Shown here: positions 9,577 to 20,953 of the stretch, one piece after another
Layout: each line of letters begins with the position of its first letter
Numbering within the stretch: the first letter of the stretch is position 1
Origin: Symbiodinium natans
Lineage: Eukaryota; Sar; Dinophyceae; Suessiales; Symbiodiniaceae
DNA: 64,000 nt
Assembly: GCA_905221605.1 (NCBI GenBank)
Contig: CAJNDS010002461.1
Location: 62,001-126,000, forward strand
Direction of reading: 5' to 3'
Made by a program: the position numbers and the translations under genes
Notes under the pieces: generated by a model
Database searches by the model: none
Seen by the model: only the letters and a program-made list of their open reading frames with translations
What the model was told of the DNA's origin: nothing

Positions 9577-12500
9577 CACCCCCGGGCCGAAAGTTTCGAC
9601 CCACGGCACATGTTGGATGGCATGCAGACAGTGAAGGCTCCCGCGGAGTAGCGGAGTGCCGAAAAGTAGCGTTTTCCCTACGCCTGCTAGCGGAGAAATT
9701 AATACCCCGTTTTGAAAATATAGTACTATAGTAGCTCCGGAGGAGGCCCCCAGCCCCATTGTGTCAGGAGTCTATGGGGAAGAGGGCGGGGTATGGGTGT
9801 AAGAACCCCAAGATGTTGGTGGGTCGAACTATCGGCCCGGCGCAGCATGGGTTTTGGTGGCCAGAGTTTGCTTCAAAAAGATGCCACCTTTTTGAAGTTT
9901 GGGCAAGACCAGTGCTCCCCGAACGCATGCTGCGCCAGGCCGAAAGTTCGTCGCACTCACAACATAAGACAAGAAGACAGCAGAAAACCCCCTCTCCCCC
10001 TTAGACTCCTGCACTCCAAGAGCGCCGGGTCCTCCTCCGGAACATTAAAAATAGTATAAGTTTATTCCAGGGGATTAATTCCTCCGCTGGCCAGGCTAGA
10101 ACAAAACCATGATGCAATACTCCGCTGTCCTCCGTCAACTTTGTCGAGTCTTGTCAAGAGCGACGAAACTTTATTCCTGGTCATGCTCCTCACAAGGCCG
10201 TTTCCGCTAAAAAATCTAGCGTCCCAGGACCTGGCCGGCGTCAGCATCGCGCAGAGCATGCGTTTTTGTGGCTAGAGTCTGCTTCAAAAAGTGCTTCCAG
10301 AAGGCAGCATGCGTTTTGGTCGCCAGAGTCTGCTTCAAAAGTGCTTACTGACAGCAGCATGCGTTTTGGTGGCCAGAGTCTGCTTGAAAAAGTGCTTACG
10401 GATGCGTTTTGGTGGCCAGAGTCTGCTTCAAAAAGTGCTTACGGAAGGCACCCCCGGGCCGAAAGTTTCGACCCACGGCACATGTTGGATGGCATGCAGA
10501 CAGTGAAGGCTCCCGCGGAGTAGCGGAGTGCCGAAAAGTAGCGTTTTCCCTACGCCTGCTAGCGGAGAAATTAATACCCCGTTTTAAAAATATAGTACTA
10601 TAGTAGCTCCGGAGGAGGCCCCAGCCCCATTGTGTCAGGAGTCTATGGGGAAGAGGGCGGGGTATGGGTGTAAGAACCCCAAGATGTTGGTGGGTCGAAC
10701 TATCGGCCCGGCGCAGCATGGGTTTTGGTGGCCAGAGTTTGCTTCAAAAAGATGCCACCTTTTTGAAGTTTGGGCAAGACCAGTGCTCCCCGAACGCATG
10801 CTGCGCCAGGCCGAAAGTTCGTCGCACTCACAACATAAGACAAGAAGACAGCAGAAAACCCCCTCTCCCCCTTAGACTCCTGCACTCCAAGAGCGCCGGG
10901 TCCTCCTCCGGAACATTAAAAATAGTATAAGTTTATTCCAGGGGATTAATTCCTCCGCTGGCCAGGCTAGAACAAAACCATGATGCAATACTCCGCTGTC
11001 CTCCGTCAACTTTGTCGAGTCTTGTCAAGAGCGACGAAACTTTATTCCTGGTCATGCTCCTCACAAGGCCGTTTCCACTAAAAAATCTAGCGTCCAGGAC
11101 CTGGCCGGCGTCGGCATCGCGCAGAGCATGCGTTTTTGTGGCTAGAGTCTGCTTCAAAAAGTGCTTCCAGAAGGCAGCATGCGTTTTGGTCGCCAGAGTC
11201 TGCTTCAAAAGTGCTTACTGACAGCAGCATGCGTTTTGGTGGCCAGAGTCTGCTTGAAAAAGTGCTTATGGATGCGTTTTGGTGGCCAGAGTCTGCTTCA
11301 AAAAGTGCTTACGGAAGGCACCCCCGGGCCGAAAGTTTCGACCCACGGCACATGTTGGATGGCATGCAGACAGTGAAGGCTCCCGCGGAGTAGCGGAGTG
11401 CCGAAAAGTAGCGTTTTCCCTACGCCTGCTAGCGGAGAAATTAATACCCCGTTTTGAAAATATAGTACTATAGTAGCTCCGGAGGAGGCCCCCAGCCCCA
11501 TTGTGTCAGGAGTCTATGGGGAAGAGGGCGGGGTATGGGTGTAAGAACCCCAAGATGTTGGTGGGTCGAACTATCGGCCCGGCGCAGCATGCGTTTTGGT
11601 GGCCAGAGTTTGCTTCAAAAAGATCCCACCTTTTTGAAGTTTGGGCAAGACCAGTGCTCCCCGAACGCATGCTGCGCCAGGCCGAAAGTTCGTCGCACTC
11701 ACAACATAAGACAAGAAGACAGCAGAAAACCCCCTCTCCCCCTTAGACTCCTGCACTCCAAGAGCGCCGGGTCCTCCTCCGAAACATTAAAAATAGTATA
11801 AGTTTATTCCAGGGGATTAATTCCTCCGCTGGCCAGGCTAGAACAAAACCATGATACAATACTCCGCTGTCCTCCGTCAACTTTGTCGAGTCTGGTCAAG
11901 AACGACGAAATTTTATTCCTGGTCATGCTCCTCACAAGGCCGTTAGCGTCCAGGACCTGGCCGGCGTCAGCATCGCGCAGAGCATGCGTTTTTGTGGCTA
12001 GAGTCTGCTTCAAAAAGTGCTTCCAGAAGGCAGCATGCGTTTTGGTCGCCAGAGTCTGCTTCAAAAGTGCTTACTGACAGCAGCATGCATTTTGGTGGCC
12101 AGAGTCTGCTTGAAAAAAGTGCTTACGGATGCATTTTGGTGGCCAGAGTCTGCTTCAAAAAGTGCTGACGGAAGGCACCCCCGGGCTGAAAGTTTCGACC
12201 CACGGCACATGTTGGATGGCATGCAGACAGTGAAGGCTCCCGCGGAGTAGCGGAGTGCCGAAAAGTAGCGTTTTCCCTACGCCTGCTAGCAGAGAAATTA
12301 ATACCCCGTTTTGAAAATATAGTACTATAGTAGCTCCGGAGGAGGCCCTCAGCCCCCAAGATGTTGGTGGGTCGAACTATCGGCCCGGCGCAGCATGCGT
12401 TTTGGTGGCCAGAGTTTGCTTCAAAAAGACCCCACCTTTTTGAAGTTTGGGCAAGACCAGTGCTCCCCGAACGCATGCTGCGCCAGGCCGAAAGTTCGTC

Positions 12501-15500
12501 GCACTCATAAGATAAGACAAGAAGACAGCAGAAAACCCCCTCTCCCCCTTAGACTCCTGCACTCCAAGAGCGCCGGGTCCTCCTCCGGAACATTAAAAAT
12601 AGTATAAATTTATTCCAAGGGATTAATTCCTCCGCTGGCCAGGCTAGAACAAAACCATGATGCAATACTCCGCTGTCCTCCATCAACTTTGTCGAGTCTT
12701 GTCAAGAGCGACGAAATTTTATTCCTGGTCATGCTCCTCACAAGGCCATTTCCACTAAAAAATCTAGCGTCCAGGACCTGGCCGGCGTCAGCATCGCGCA
12801 GAGCATGCGTTTTTGTGGCTAGAGTCTGCTTCAAAAAGTGCTTCCAGAAGGCAGCATGCGTTTTGGTCGCCAGAGTCTGCTTCAAAAGTGCTTACTGACA
12901 GCAGCATGCGTTTTGGTGGCCAGAGTCTGCTTGAAAAAAGTGCTTATGGATGCGTTTTGGTGGCCAGAGTCTGCTTCAAAAAGTGCTTACGGAAGGCACC
13001 CCCGGGCCGAAAGTTTCGACCCACGGCACATGTTGGATGGCATGCAGACAGTGAAGGCTCCCGCGGAGTAGCGGAGTGCCGAAAAGTAGCGTTTTCCCTA
13101 CGCCTGCTAGCGGAGAAATTAATACCCCGTTTTAAAAATATAGTACTATAGTAGCTCCGGAGGAGGCCCCCAGCCCCATTGTGTCAGGAGTCTATGGGGA
13201 AGAGGGCGGGGTATGGGTGTAAGAACCCCAAGATGTTGGTGGGTCGAACTATCGGCCCGGCGCAGCATGGGTTTTGGTGGCCAGAGTTTGCTTCAAAAAG
13301 ATGCCACCTTTTTGAAGTTTGGGCAAGACCAGTGCTCCCCGAACGCATGCTGCGCCAGGCCGAAAGTTCGTCGCACTCACAACATAAGACAAGAAGACAG
13401 CAGAAAACCCCCTCTCCCCCTTAGACTCCTGCACTCCAAGAGCGCCGGGTCCTCCTCCGGAACATTAAAAATAGTATAAGTTTATTCCAGGGGAATAATT
13501 CCTCCGCTGGCCAGGCTAGAACAAAACCATGATGCAATACTCCGCTGTCCTCCGTCAACTTTGTCGAGTCTTGTCAAGAGCGACGAAACTTTATTCCTGG
13601 TCATGCTCTTCACAAGGCCGTTTCCACTAAAAAATCTAGCGTCCTGCAGGACCTGGCCGGCGTCGGCATCGCGCAGAGCATGCGTTTTTGTGGCTAGAGT
13701 CTGCTTCAAAAAGTGCTTCCAGAAGGCAGCATGCGTTTTGCACCCCCGGGCCGAAAGTTTCGACCCACGGCACATGTTGGATGGCATGCAGACAGTGAAG
13801 GCTCCCGCGGAGTAGCGGAGTGCCGAAAAGTAGCGTTTTCCCTACGCCTGCTAGCGGAGAAATTAATACCCCGTTTTAAAAATATAGTACTATAGTAGCT
13901 CCGGAGGAGGCCCCCAGCCCCATTGTGTCAGGAGTCTATGGGGAAGAGGGCGGGGTATGGGTGTAAGAACCCCAAGATGTTGGTGGGTCGAACTATCGGC
14001 CCGGCGCAGCATGGGTTTTGGTGGCCAGAGTTTGCTTCAAAAAGATGCCACCTTTTTGAAGTTTGGGCAAGACCAGTGCTCCCCGAACGCATGCTGCGCC
14101 AGGCCGAAAGTTCGTCGCACTCACAACATAAGACAAGAAGACAGCAGAAAACCCCCTCTCCCCCTTAGACTCCTGCACTCCAAGAGCGCCGGGTCCTCCT
14201 CCGGAACATTAAAAATAGTATAAGTTTATTCCAGGGGAATAATTCCTCCGCTGGCCAGGCTAGAACAAAACCATGATGCAATACTCCGCTGTCCTCCGTC
14301 AACTTTGTCGAGTCTTGTCAAGAGCGACGAAACTTTATTCCTGGTCATGCTCTTCACAAGGCCGTTTCCACTAAAAAATCTAGCGTCCTGCAGGACCTGG
14401 CCGGCGTCGGCATCGCGCAGAGCATGCGTTTTTGTGGCTAGAGTCTGCTTCAAAAAGTGCTTCCAGAAGGCAGCATGCGTTTTGGTCGCCAGAGTCTGCT
14501 TCAAAAGTGCTTACTGACAGCAGCATGCGTTTTGGTGGCCAGAGTCTGCTTGAAAAAGTGCTTATGGATGCGTTTTGGTGGCCAGAGTCTGCTTCAAAAA
14601 GTGCTTACGGAAGGCACCCCCGGGCCGAAAGTTTCGACCCACGGCACATGTTGGATGGCATGCAGACAGTGAAGGCTCCCGCGGAGTAGCGGAGTGCCGA
14701 AAAGTAGCGTTTTCCCTACGCCTGCTAGCGGAGAAATTAATACCCCGTTTTAAAAATATAGTACTATAGTAGCTCCGGAGGAGGCCCCCAGCCCCATTGT
14801 GTCAGGAGTCTATGGGGAAGAGGGCGGGGTATGGGTGTAAGAACCCCAAGATGTTGGTGGGTCGAACTATCGGCCCGGCGCAGCATGGGTTTTGGTGGCC
14901 AGAGTTTGCTTCAAAAAGATGCCACCTTTTTGAAGTTTGGGCAAGACCAGTGCTCCCCGAACGCATGCTGCGCCAGGCCGAAAGTTCGTCGCACTCACAA
15001 CATAAGACAAGAAGACAGCAGAAAACCCCCTCTCCCCCTTAGACTCCTGCACTCCAAGAGCGCCGGGTCCTCCTCCGGAACATTAAAAATAGTATAAGTT
15101 TATTCCAGGGGAATAATTCCTCCGCTGGCCAGGCTAGAACAAAACCATGATGCAATACTCCGCTGTCCTCCGTCAACTTTGTCGAGTCTTGTCAAGAGCG
15201 ACGAAACTTGATTCCTGGTCATGCTCTTCACAAGGCCGTTTCCACTAAAAAATCTAGCGTCCTGCAGGACCTGGCCGGCGTCGGCATCGCGCAGAGCATG
15301 CGTTTTTGTGGCTAGAGTCTGCTTCAAAAAGTGCTTCCAGAAGGCAGCATGCGTTTTGGTCGCCAGAGTCTGCTTCAAAAGTGCTTACTGACAGCAGCAT
15401 GCGTTTTGGTGGCCAGAGTCTGCTTGAAAAAGTGCTTATGGATGCGTTTTGGTGGCCAGAGTCTGCTTCAAAAAGTGCTTACGGAAGGCACCCCCGGGCC

Positions 15501-16641
15501 GAAAGTTTCGACCCACGGCACATGTTGGATGGCATGCAGACAGTGAAGGCTCCCGCGGAGTAGCGGAGTGCCGAAAAGTAGCGTTTTCCCTACGCCTGCT
15601 AGCGGAGAAATTAATACCCCGTTTTGAAAATATAGTACTATAGTAGCTCCGGAGGAGGCCCCCAGCCCCATTGTGTCAGGAGTCTATGGGGAAGAGGGCG
15701 GGGTATGGGTGTAAGAACCCCAAGATGTTGGTGGGTCGAACTATCGGCCCGGCGCAGCATGGGTTTTGGTGGCCAGAGTTTGCTTCAAAAAGATGCCACC
15801 TTTTTGAAGTTTGGGCAAGACCAGTGCTCCCCGAACGCATGCTGCGCCAGGCCGAAAGTTCGTCGCACTCACAACATAAGACAAGAAGACAGCAGAAAAC
15901 CCGCTCTCCCCCTTAGACTCCTGCACTCCAAGAGCGCCGGGTCCTCCTCCGGAACATTAAAAATAGTATAAGTTTATTCCAGGGGAATAATTCCTCCGCT
16001 GGCCAGGCTAGAACAAAACCATGATGCAATACTCCGCTGTCCTCCGTCAACTTTGTCGAGTCTTGTCAAGAGCGACGAAACTTTATTCCTGGTCATGCTC
16101 TTCACAAGGCCGTTTCCACTAAAAAATCTAGCGTCCTGCAGGACCTGGCCGGCGTCGGCATCGCGCAGAGCATGCGTTTTTGTGGCTAGAGTCTGCTTCA
16201 AAAAGTGCTTCCAGAAGGCAGCATGCGTTTTGGTCGCCAGAGTCTGCTTCAAAAGTGCTTACTGACAGCAGCATGCGTTTTGGTGGCCAGAGTCTGCTTG
16301 AAAAAGTGCTTATGGATGCGTTTTGGTGGCCAGAGTCTGCTTCAAAAAGTGCTTACGGAAGGCACCCCCGGGCCGAAAGTTTCGACCCACGGCACATGTT
16401 GGATGGCATGCAGACAGTGAAGGCTCCCGCGGAGTAGCGGAGTGCCGAAAAGTAGCGTTTTCCCTACGCCTGCTATCGGAGAAATTAATACCCCGTTTTA
16501 AAAATATAGTACTATAGTAGCTCCGGAGGAGGCCCCCAGCCCCATTGTGTCAGGAGTCTATGGGGAAGAGGGCGGGGTATGGGTGTAAGAACCCCAAGAT
16601 GTTGGTGGGTCGAACTATCGGCCCGGCGCAGTATTCCTTAA

Positions 16642-17700
16642 TTAAGGGGTATTGGGCTCTTTGGGTTGCACCTGTAGCCGCAGGTACGAGCAGCTGGTTT
16701 TCACCATCATGACTGAGTTGGATGCCCAGGCACTGCAAAGGGCGTGGGGTGCAGGGTTTGTGGTTTCAGGTCGTGTTGCTTTTGTCGGATCCTTTGAGAT
16801 TTCCTTGGACTCTTTGCGCTCATGCAGTCCCCAAGGAATTGCATGGCTAGACCCTGAATCCCTCAACTCCCACCACCTAATATAGGGGAGAATATAGGGG
16901 GTCTGTGTAAGTAGGAGAAACGTGTGTAGCTCATGTGACAAGTAAAACGGCCTATAGGCGATGTGCATTTGCCTTTAGTCAGGCTCCTGTAAACCACCTA
17001 ACCCTAAACCCTAAACCCTGCAGTCTAAAGCCTTAAATCTTAGAGCCTTTTTGCTGCAGGGTCTTTGGATTCACCGCAAGCACGAGGCTGGTCGCTTCCC
17101 GGCCTCAGTTGCTTGCCCATTTTTGGGCTTGAAGGGTTTCTATACTGCCTACTATTGGGTACAGGGTTCACAGGACCTAGGGTCAACAGAGCACAGGGCT
17201 CGCAGGCTTAGCGTGCAGGGTGCGCAGAGTATAAAGGTGTCAGCGTAGCAAGATGCAATACGGTGTTCATAGGGCTTTCAGTTTAAGGCTTATCGGGTTC
17301 AGGGGTCAAGAGGGCACACAAGGTTTGGAGTCACAGGGTTTAGGCTTTGGGCTCATAGAGATTTGTGGTATTAGCTAGGGCCTAAGCTAGGGTTTGGGTC
17401 TAAGAGGCAAACAGGTGAAAAGAGCGCAGCTTGTGTCCTTGGAAACTGGCAAAAACCTTACACGTCCAACAAATCAGACAGTGCCGAGAAACAAAGCCAG
17501 GAAGCACTGTGCACAAGCTCTTGCAGCGACACAGCTGCCCAAGTCCTGTGATGACATGAGGACTAAGAGCTTGTGGGTACACACAAATACTGGGCGGAAC
17601 TCCAGATTCTGAACTCTTAAAATCTAGCCGCAGCTTGCTTGCTTTGGCTGTCTTTAGGGTTTTAGGGTTTAGTTCACGCTTCAAAAAGGGGTTTAGGGTT
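16642..17700. other. Spacer with degenerate telomere-like sequence
   Basis: Between the two satellite stretches lies a region with many short GGGTTTAGGG-like and CCCTAAACCC pieces (17,000-17,021 and 17,655-17,705 are the clearest) mixed with diverged sequence of the same flavour. A plus-strand frame at 16,652-16,885 and a minus frame at 16,642-16,968 are not convincing. No gene is called. Confidence 0.5.
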
Positions 17701-17706
17701 TAGGGT
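17655..17706. repeat. Interstitial telomere-like repeat (TTTAGGG type)
   Basis: Imperfect tandem TTTAGGG units appear twice, interrupted by about 20 bp of other sequence. TTTAGGG is the telomere unit of plants and of several alveolates including dinoflagellates. Here it is internal and degenerate, so it is a relic and not a chromosome end. Confidence 0.7.
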
Positions 17707-17843
17707 GCAGAAACTGAGCATGAACTTGAATCACCGCCTTGCTGTGAAATTCAGCCCTCCAGGCCCCCAGCCGCGAGCAGCAAAACAGAGCGACTTAGGG
17801 GACCACCATGTCTGCGCAACGCCCCTTGAAGCGTTCCAAGCAT

Positions 17844-17847
<4 letters not shown>

Positions 17848-17894
<47 letters not shown>

Positions 17895-18085
17895 CATAAA
17901 TATGTATATACATATATATATATATATACATATTTGTTATTTGTACATAAATGATGCGAAGTTTCTGAATTGCATACCTTTTATCTCCTCTCTCTGGCTC
18001 TCTCTCTCTCTCTCTCTTTCCTCTATCTCTCGCTCTTTCTTTTGCGCGGTCTCTACTTTGCATCTCTCTCTCTCTCTCTCTCTTC
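17848..18085. repeat. Microsatellites (CA)n, (TA)n and (TC)n
   Basis: A CA tract (about 17,848-17,873) passes into TA (17,874-17,930, impure), followed by two TC tracts (about 17,998-18,020 and 18,065-18,084). The long minus-strand open frame across this stretch encodes Arg-Glu and Ile-Tyr runs and is an artefact. Confidence 0.95.
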
Positions 18086-18245
18086 CCTTGTTCGATTGGA
18101 ATAAGCTTAGGATTAAGGGGAAACCCCTGAAGCCTAAACCCTGCCCATTGCAGGCCCTGAAGAAAGTTTTTGGCGCTGCGCCCGAGGCCTGTGCCGTGCC
18201 ATGACCTTGATGCCACATAGGGCGGAGCTGCTGTCAAGCAAGGTG

Positions 18246-18400
18246 TACTTGGAGGTTCATGGGACTTAAGAACCACTTCTAACTGGGCTTATAACCCTAC
18301 TTATAATACCCCTAAAGGGCCTTATAGGGGGTATCCCAATTATAACTAGGGTTATAAGCCCAGTCATAGGTGGTCATGAAGTCCCATGCACCTCCAAGTA
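18246..18400. mobile_element. 155-bp foldback (MITE-like) element with 53-bp inverted repeats
   Basis: The left end TACTTGGAGGTTCATGGGAC (18,246 on) is the inverse of the right end, GTCCCATGCACCTCCAAGTA (to 18,400). The arms can be paired over about 53 bp with a few mismatches. The centre (18,299-18,347) is AT-rich with another small inverted repeat (CCTTATAGGGGGTAT region). It has no coding capacity. No clear target duplication is seen. The left arm carries AG|GT and the right arm carries CCAAG, so the element could in principle be spliced as an intron. Flanking frames neither prove nor exclude this. Confidence 0.75.
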
Positions 18401-18573
18401 TCGAAGAGGAGCTCCAAATTGTGTTTCATTCAGCTCCTGAACAGGCCGTGGAACATGCACGGCAACATGTCTACAGCACGTGGCATGGCGGCAGAAGGGG
18501 GGCCGGGCAGAAGAAGGACATCCCGATTGGAGTCAGCAATCCTGAGCTGGTTGTGGTGTTGTTGAACTGCTGA
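18370..18573 (+). CDS. Candidate exon next to the foldback element
   Basis: Plus-strand codons from about 18,400 read SIEEELQIVFHSAPEQAVEH and ARQHVYSTWHGG, ending at a stop at 18,573. The first codons shown lie inside the right arm of the foldback element, so the exon probably begins at its edge. No family is recognised. The assembly gap begins 35 bp further on. Confidence 0.3.
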   Translation: MVMKSHAPPSIEEELQIVFHSAPEQAVEHARQHVYSTWHGGRRGAGQKKDIPIGVSNPELVVVLLNC

Positions 18574-18607
18574 GAGAGGAAATCCCGCTGGCTAGAATCC
18601 AAATGCA

Positions 18608-18707
18608 NNNNNNNNNNNNNNNNNNNNNNNNNNNNNNNNNNNNNNNNNNNNNNNNNNNNNNNNNNNNNNNNNNNNNNNNNNNNNNNNNNNNNNNNNNNNN
18701 NNNNNNN
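18608..18707. other. Assembly gap (100 N)
   Basis: A run of exactly 100 N marks a scaffold join of unknown true size. The right side resumes in the middle of satellite segment B. The first ~250 bases after the gap carry many small indels relative to other copies, which suggests unpolished sequence. Confidence 0.99.
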
Positions 18708-20953
18708 AGCCGAAAGTTCGTCGCACTCACAACTAAGACAAGGGACAGCAGAAAACCCCTTCCCCCTAGACTACTGCACTCCAAGAGTGGCCGGGTCCTC
18801 TTCCGGAACATTAAAAAATAGTATAAGTTTATTCCAGGGGATTAATTCCTCCGGCTGGACAGGCTAGAACAAAAACCATGATGCCAATACTCCGCTGTCC
18901 TCGTCAACTTGTCGAGCTTGGCAAGAAGCGCGAAAATTTATTCATGCGTCATGCTCCTCACAAGGCCGTTTCCGCTAAAAAATCTAGCGCCCAGGACCTG
19001 GCCGGCGTCAGCATCGCGCAGAGCATGCGTTTTTGTGGCTAGAGTCTGCTTCAAAAAGTGCTTCCGGAAGGCAGCATGCGTTTTGGTCGCCAGAGTCTGC
19101 TTCAAAAGTGCTTCCGAACAGCAGCATGCGTTTTGGTGGCCAGAGTCTGCTTGAAAAAGTGCTTGCGGATGCGTTTTGGTGGCCAGATCTGCTTCAAAAA
19201 GTGCTTACGGAAGGCACCCCCGGGCCGAAAGTTTCGACCCACGGCACATGTTGGATGGCATGCAGACAGTGAAGGCTCCCGCGGAGTAGCGGAGTGCCGA
19301 AAAGTAGCGTTTTCCCTACGCCTGCTAGCGGAGAAATTAATACCCCGTTTTGAAAATATAGTTAGTAGCTCCGGAGGAGGCCCCCAGCCCCATTGTGTCA
19401 GGAGTCTATGGGGAAGAGGGCGGGGTATGGGTGTAAGAACCCCAAGATGTTGGTGGGTCGAACTATCGGCCCGGCGCAGCATGCGTTTTGGTGGCCAGAG
19501 TTTGCTTCAAAAAGATGCCACCTTTTTGAAGTTTGGGCAAGACCAGTGCTCCCCGAACGCATGCTGCGCCAGGCCGAAAGTTCGTCGCACTCACAACATA
19601 AGACAAGAAGACAGCAGAAAACCCCCTCTCCCCCTTAGACTCCTGCACTCCAAGAGCGCCGGGTCCTCCTCCGGAACATTAAAAATAGTATAAGTTTATT
19701 CCAGGGGATTAATTCCTCCGCTGGCCAGGCTAGAACAAAACCATGATGCAATACTCCGCTGTCCTCCGTCAACTTTGTCGAGTCTTGTCAAGAGCGACGA
19801 AACTTTATTCCTGGTCATGCTCCTCACAAGGCCGTTTCCGCTAAAAAATCTAGCGCCCAGGACCTGGCCGGCGTCAGCATCGCGCAGAGCATGCGTTTTT
19901 GTGGCTAGAGTCTGCTTCAAAAAGTGCTTCCGGAAGGCAGCATGCGTTTTGGTCGCCAGAGTCTGCTTCAAAAGTGCTTCCGAACAGCAGCATGCGTTTT
20001 GGTGGCCAGAGTCTGCTTGAAAAAGTGCTTGCGGATGCGTTTTGGTGGCCAGATCTGCTTCAAAAAGTGCTTACGGAAGGCAGCATGCGTTTTGGTGGCC
20101 AGAGTTTGCTTCAAAAAAATCCCACCTTTTTGAAGTTTGGGCAAGACCAGTGCTCCCCGAACGAATGCTGCGCCAGGCCGAAAGTTCGTCGCACTCACAA
20201 CATAAGACAAGAGGACAGCAGAAAACCCCCTCTCCCCCTTAGACTCCTGCACTCCAAGAGTGCCGGGTCCTCCTCCGGAACATTAGAAATAGTATAAGTT
20301 TATTCCAGGGGATTAATTCCTCCGCTGGCCAGGCTAGAACAAAACCATGATGCAATACTCCGCTGTCCTCCGTCAACTTTGTCGAGTCTTGTCAAGAGCG
20401 ACGAAACTTTATTCCTGGTCATGCTCCTCACAAGGCCGTTTCCGCTAAAAAATCTAGCGCCCAGGACCTGGCCGGCGTCAGCATCGCGCAGAGCATGCGT
20501 TTTTGTGGCTAGAGTCTGCTTCAAAAAGTGCTTCCGGAAGGCAGCATGCGTTTTGGTCGCCAGAGTCTGCTTCAAAAGTGCTTCCGAACAGCAGCATGCG
20601 TTTTGGTGGCCAGAGTCTGCTTGAAAAAGTGCTTGCGGATGCGTTTTGGTGGCCAGATCTGCTTCAAAAAGTGCTTACGGAAGGCACCCCCGGGCCGAAA
20701 GTTTCGACCCACGGCACATGTTGGATGGCATGCAGACAGTGAAGGCTCCCGCGGAGTAGCGGAGTGCCGAAAAGTAGCGTTTTCCCTACGCCTGCTAGCG
20801 GAGAAATTAATACCCCGTTTTGAAAATATAGTACTATAGTAGCTCCGGAGGAGGCCCCCAGCCCCATTGTGTCAGGAGTCTATGGGGAAGAGGGCGGGGT
20901 ATGGGTGTAAGAACCCCAAGATGTTGGTGGGTCGAACTATCGGCCCGGCGCAG
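18708..20953. repeat. Satellite array 2: the same ~870-bp family
   Basis: The array starts at the gap within segment B. Full A segments begin at 19,215 and 20,685. The interval between them is 1,470 bp because one segment A is missing at about 20,084, where two B segments meet directly inside the shared subrepeat. The array ends at 20,953 with a complete A, in exactly the same phase as array 1 (...GGCCCGGCGCAG then TA). Confidence 0.96.

Larger units (their letters stand above)
8707..16633. repeat. Satellite array 1: ~870-bp units, nine full copies plus a partial
   Basis: Units begin (CACCCCCGGGCCGAAAG) at 8,707, 9,577, 10,449, 11,319, 12,176, 12,997, 13,741, 14,615, 15,489 and 16,363. Most are 870-874 bp and nearly identical. 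The unit from 11,319 is 857 bp and the one from 12,176 is 821 bp, lacking part of segment A near 12,350. The unit from 12,997 is 744 bp, having lost about 130 bp of inner repeats near 13,740. Each unit has segment A (~270 bp, up to GGCGCAG) and segment B (~600 bp). The array starts and ends with A. Open frames inside are byproducts of repetition. Confidence 0.97.

Noticed and set aside
8889-16517. Dozens of 60-112-codon ORFs inside satellite array 1 on both strands
   Set aside because: They recur once per 870-bp unit in several overlapping frames, change frame with indels, and contain only the translated subrepeat. They are byproducts of repetition.
8707-16633. CRISPR array
   Set aside because: Repeats are 870 bp with no unique spacers and no cas genes, in a eukaryotic context. 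The shorter minisatellites also lack spacers.
17731-18276. 181-codon minus-strand ORF at the microsatellites
   Set aside because: Most of it is Arg-Glu, Ile-Tyr and Val-Cys runs from TC, TA and CA tracts.
19058-19693. 211-codon plus-strand ORF in satellite array 2
   Set aside because: It is longer only because a few-base difference near 19,362 removes a stop. It spans segments A and B, whose other copies do not keep the frame.
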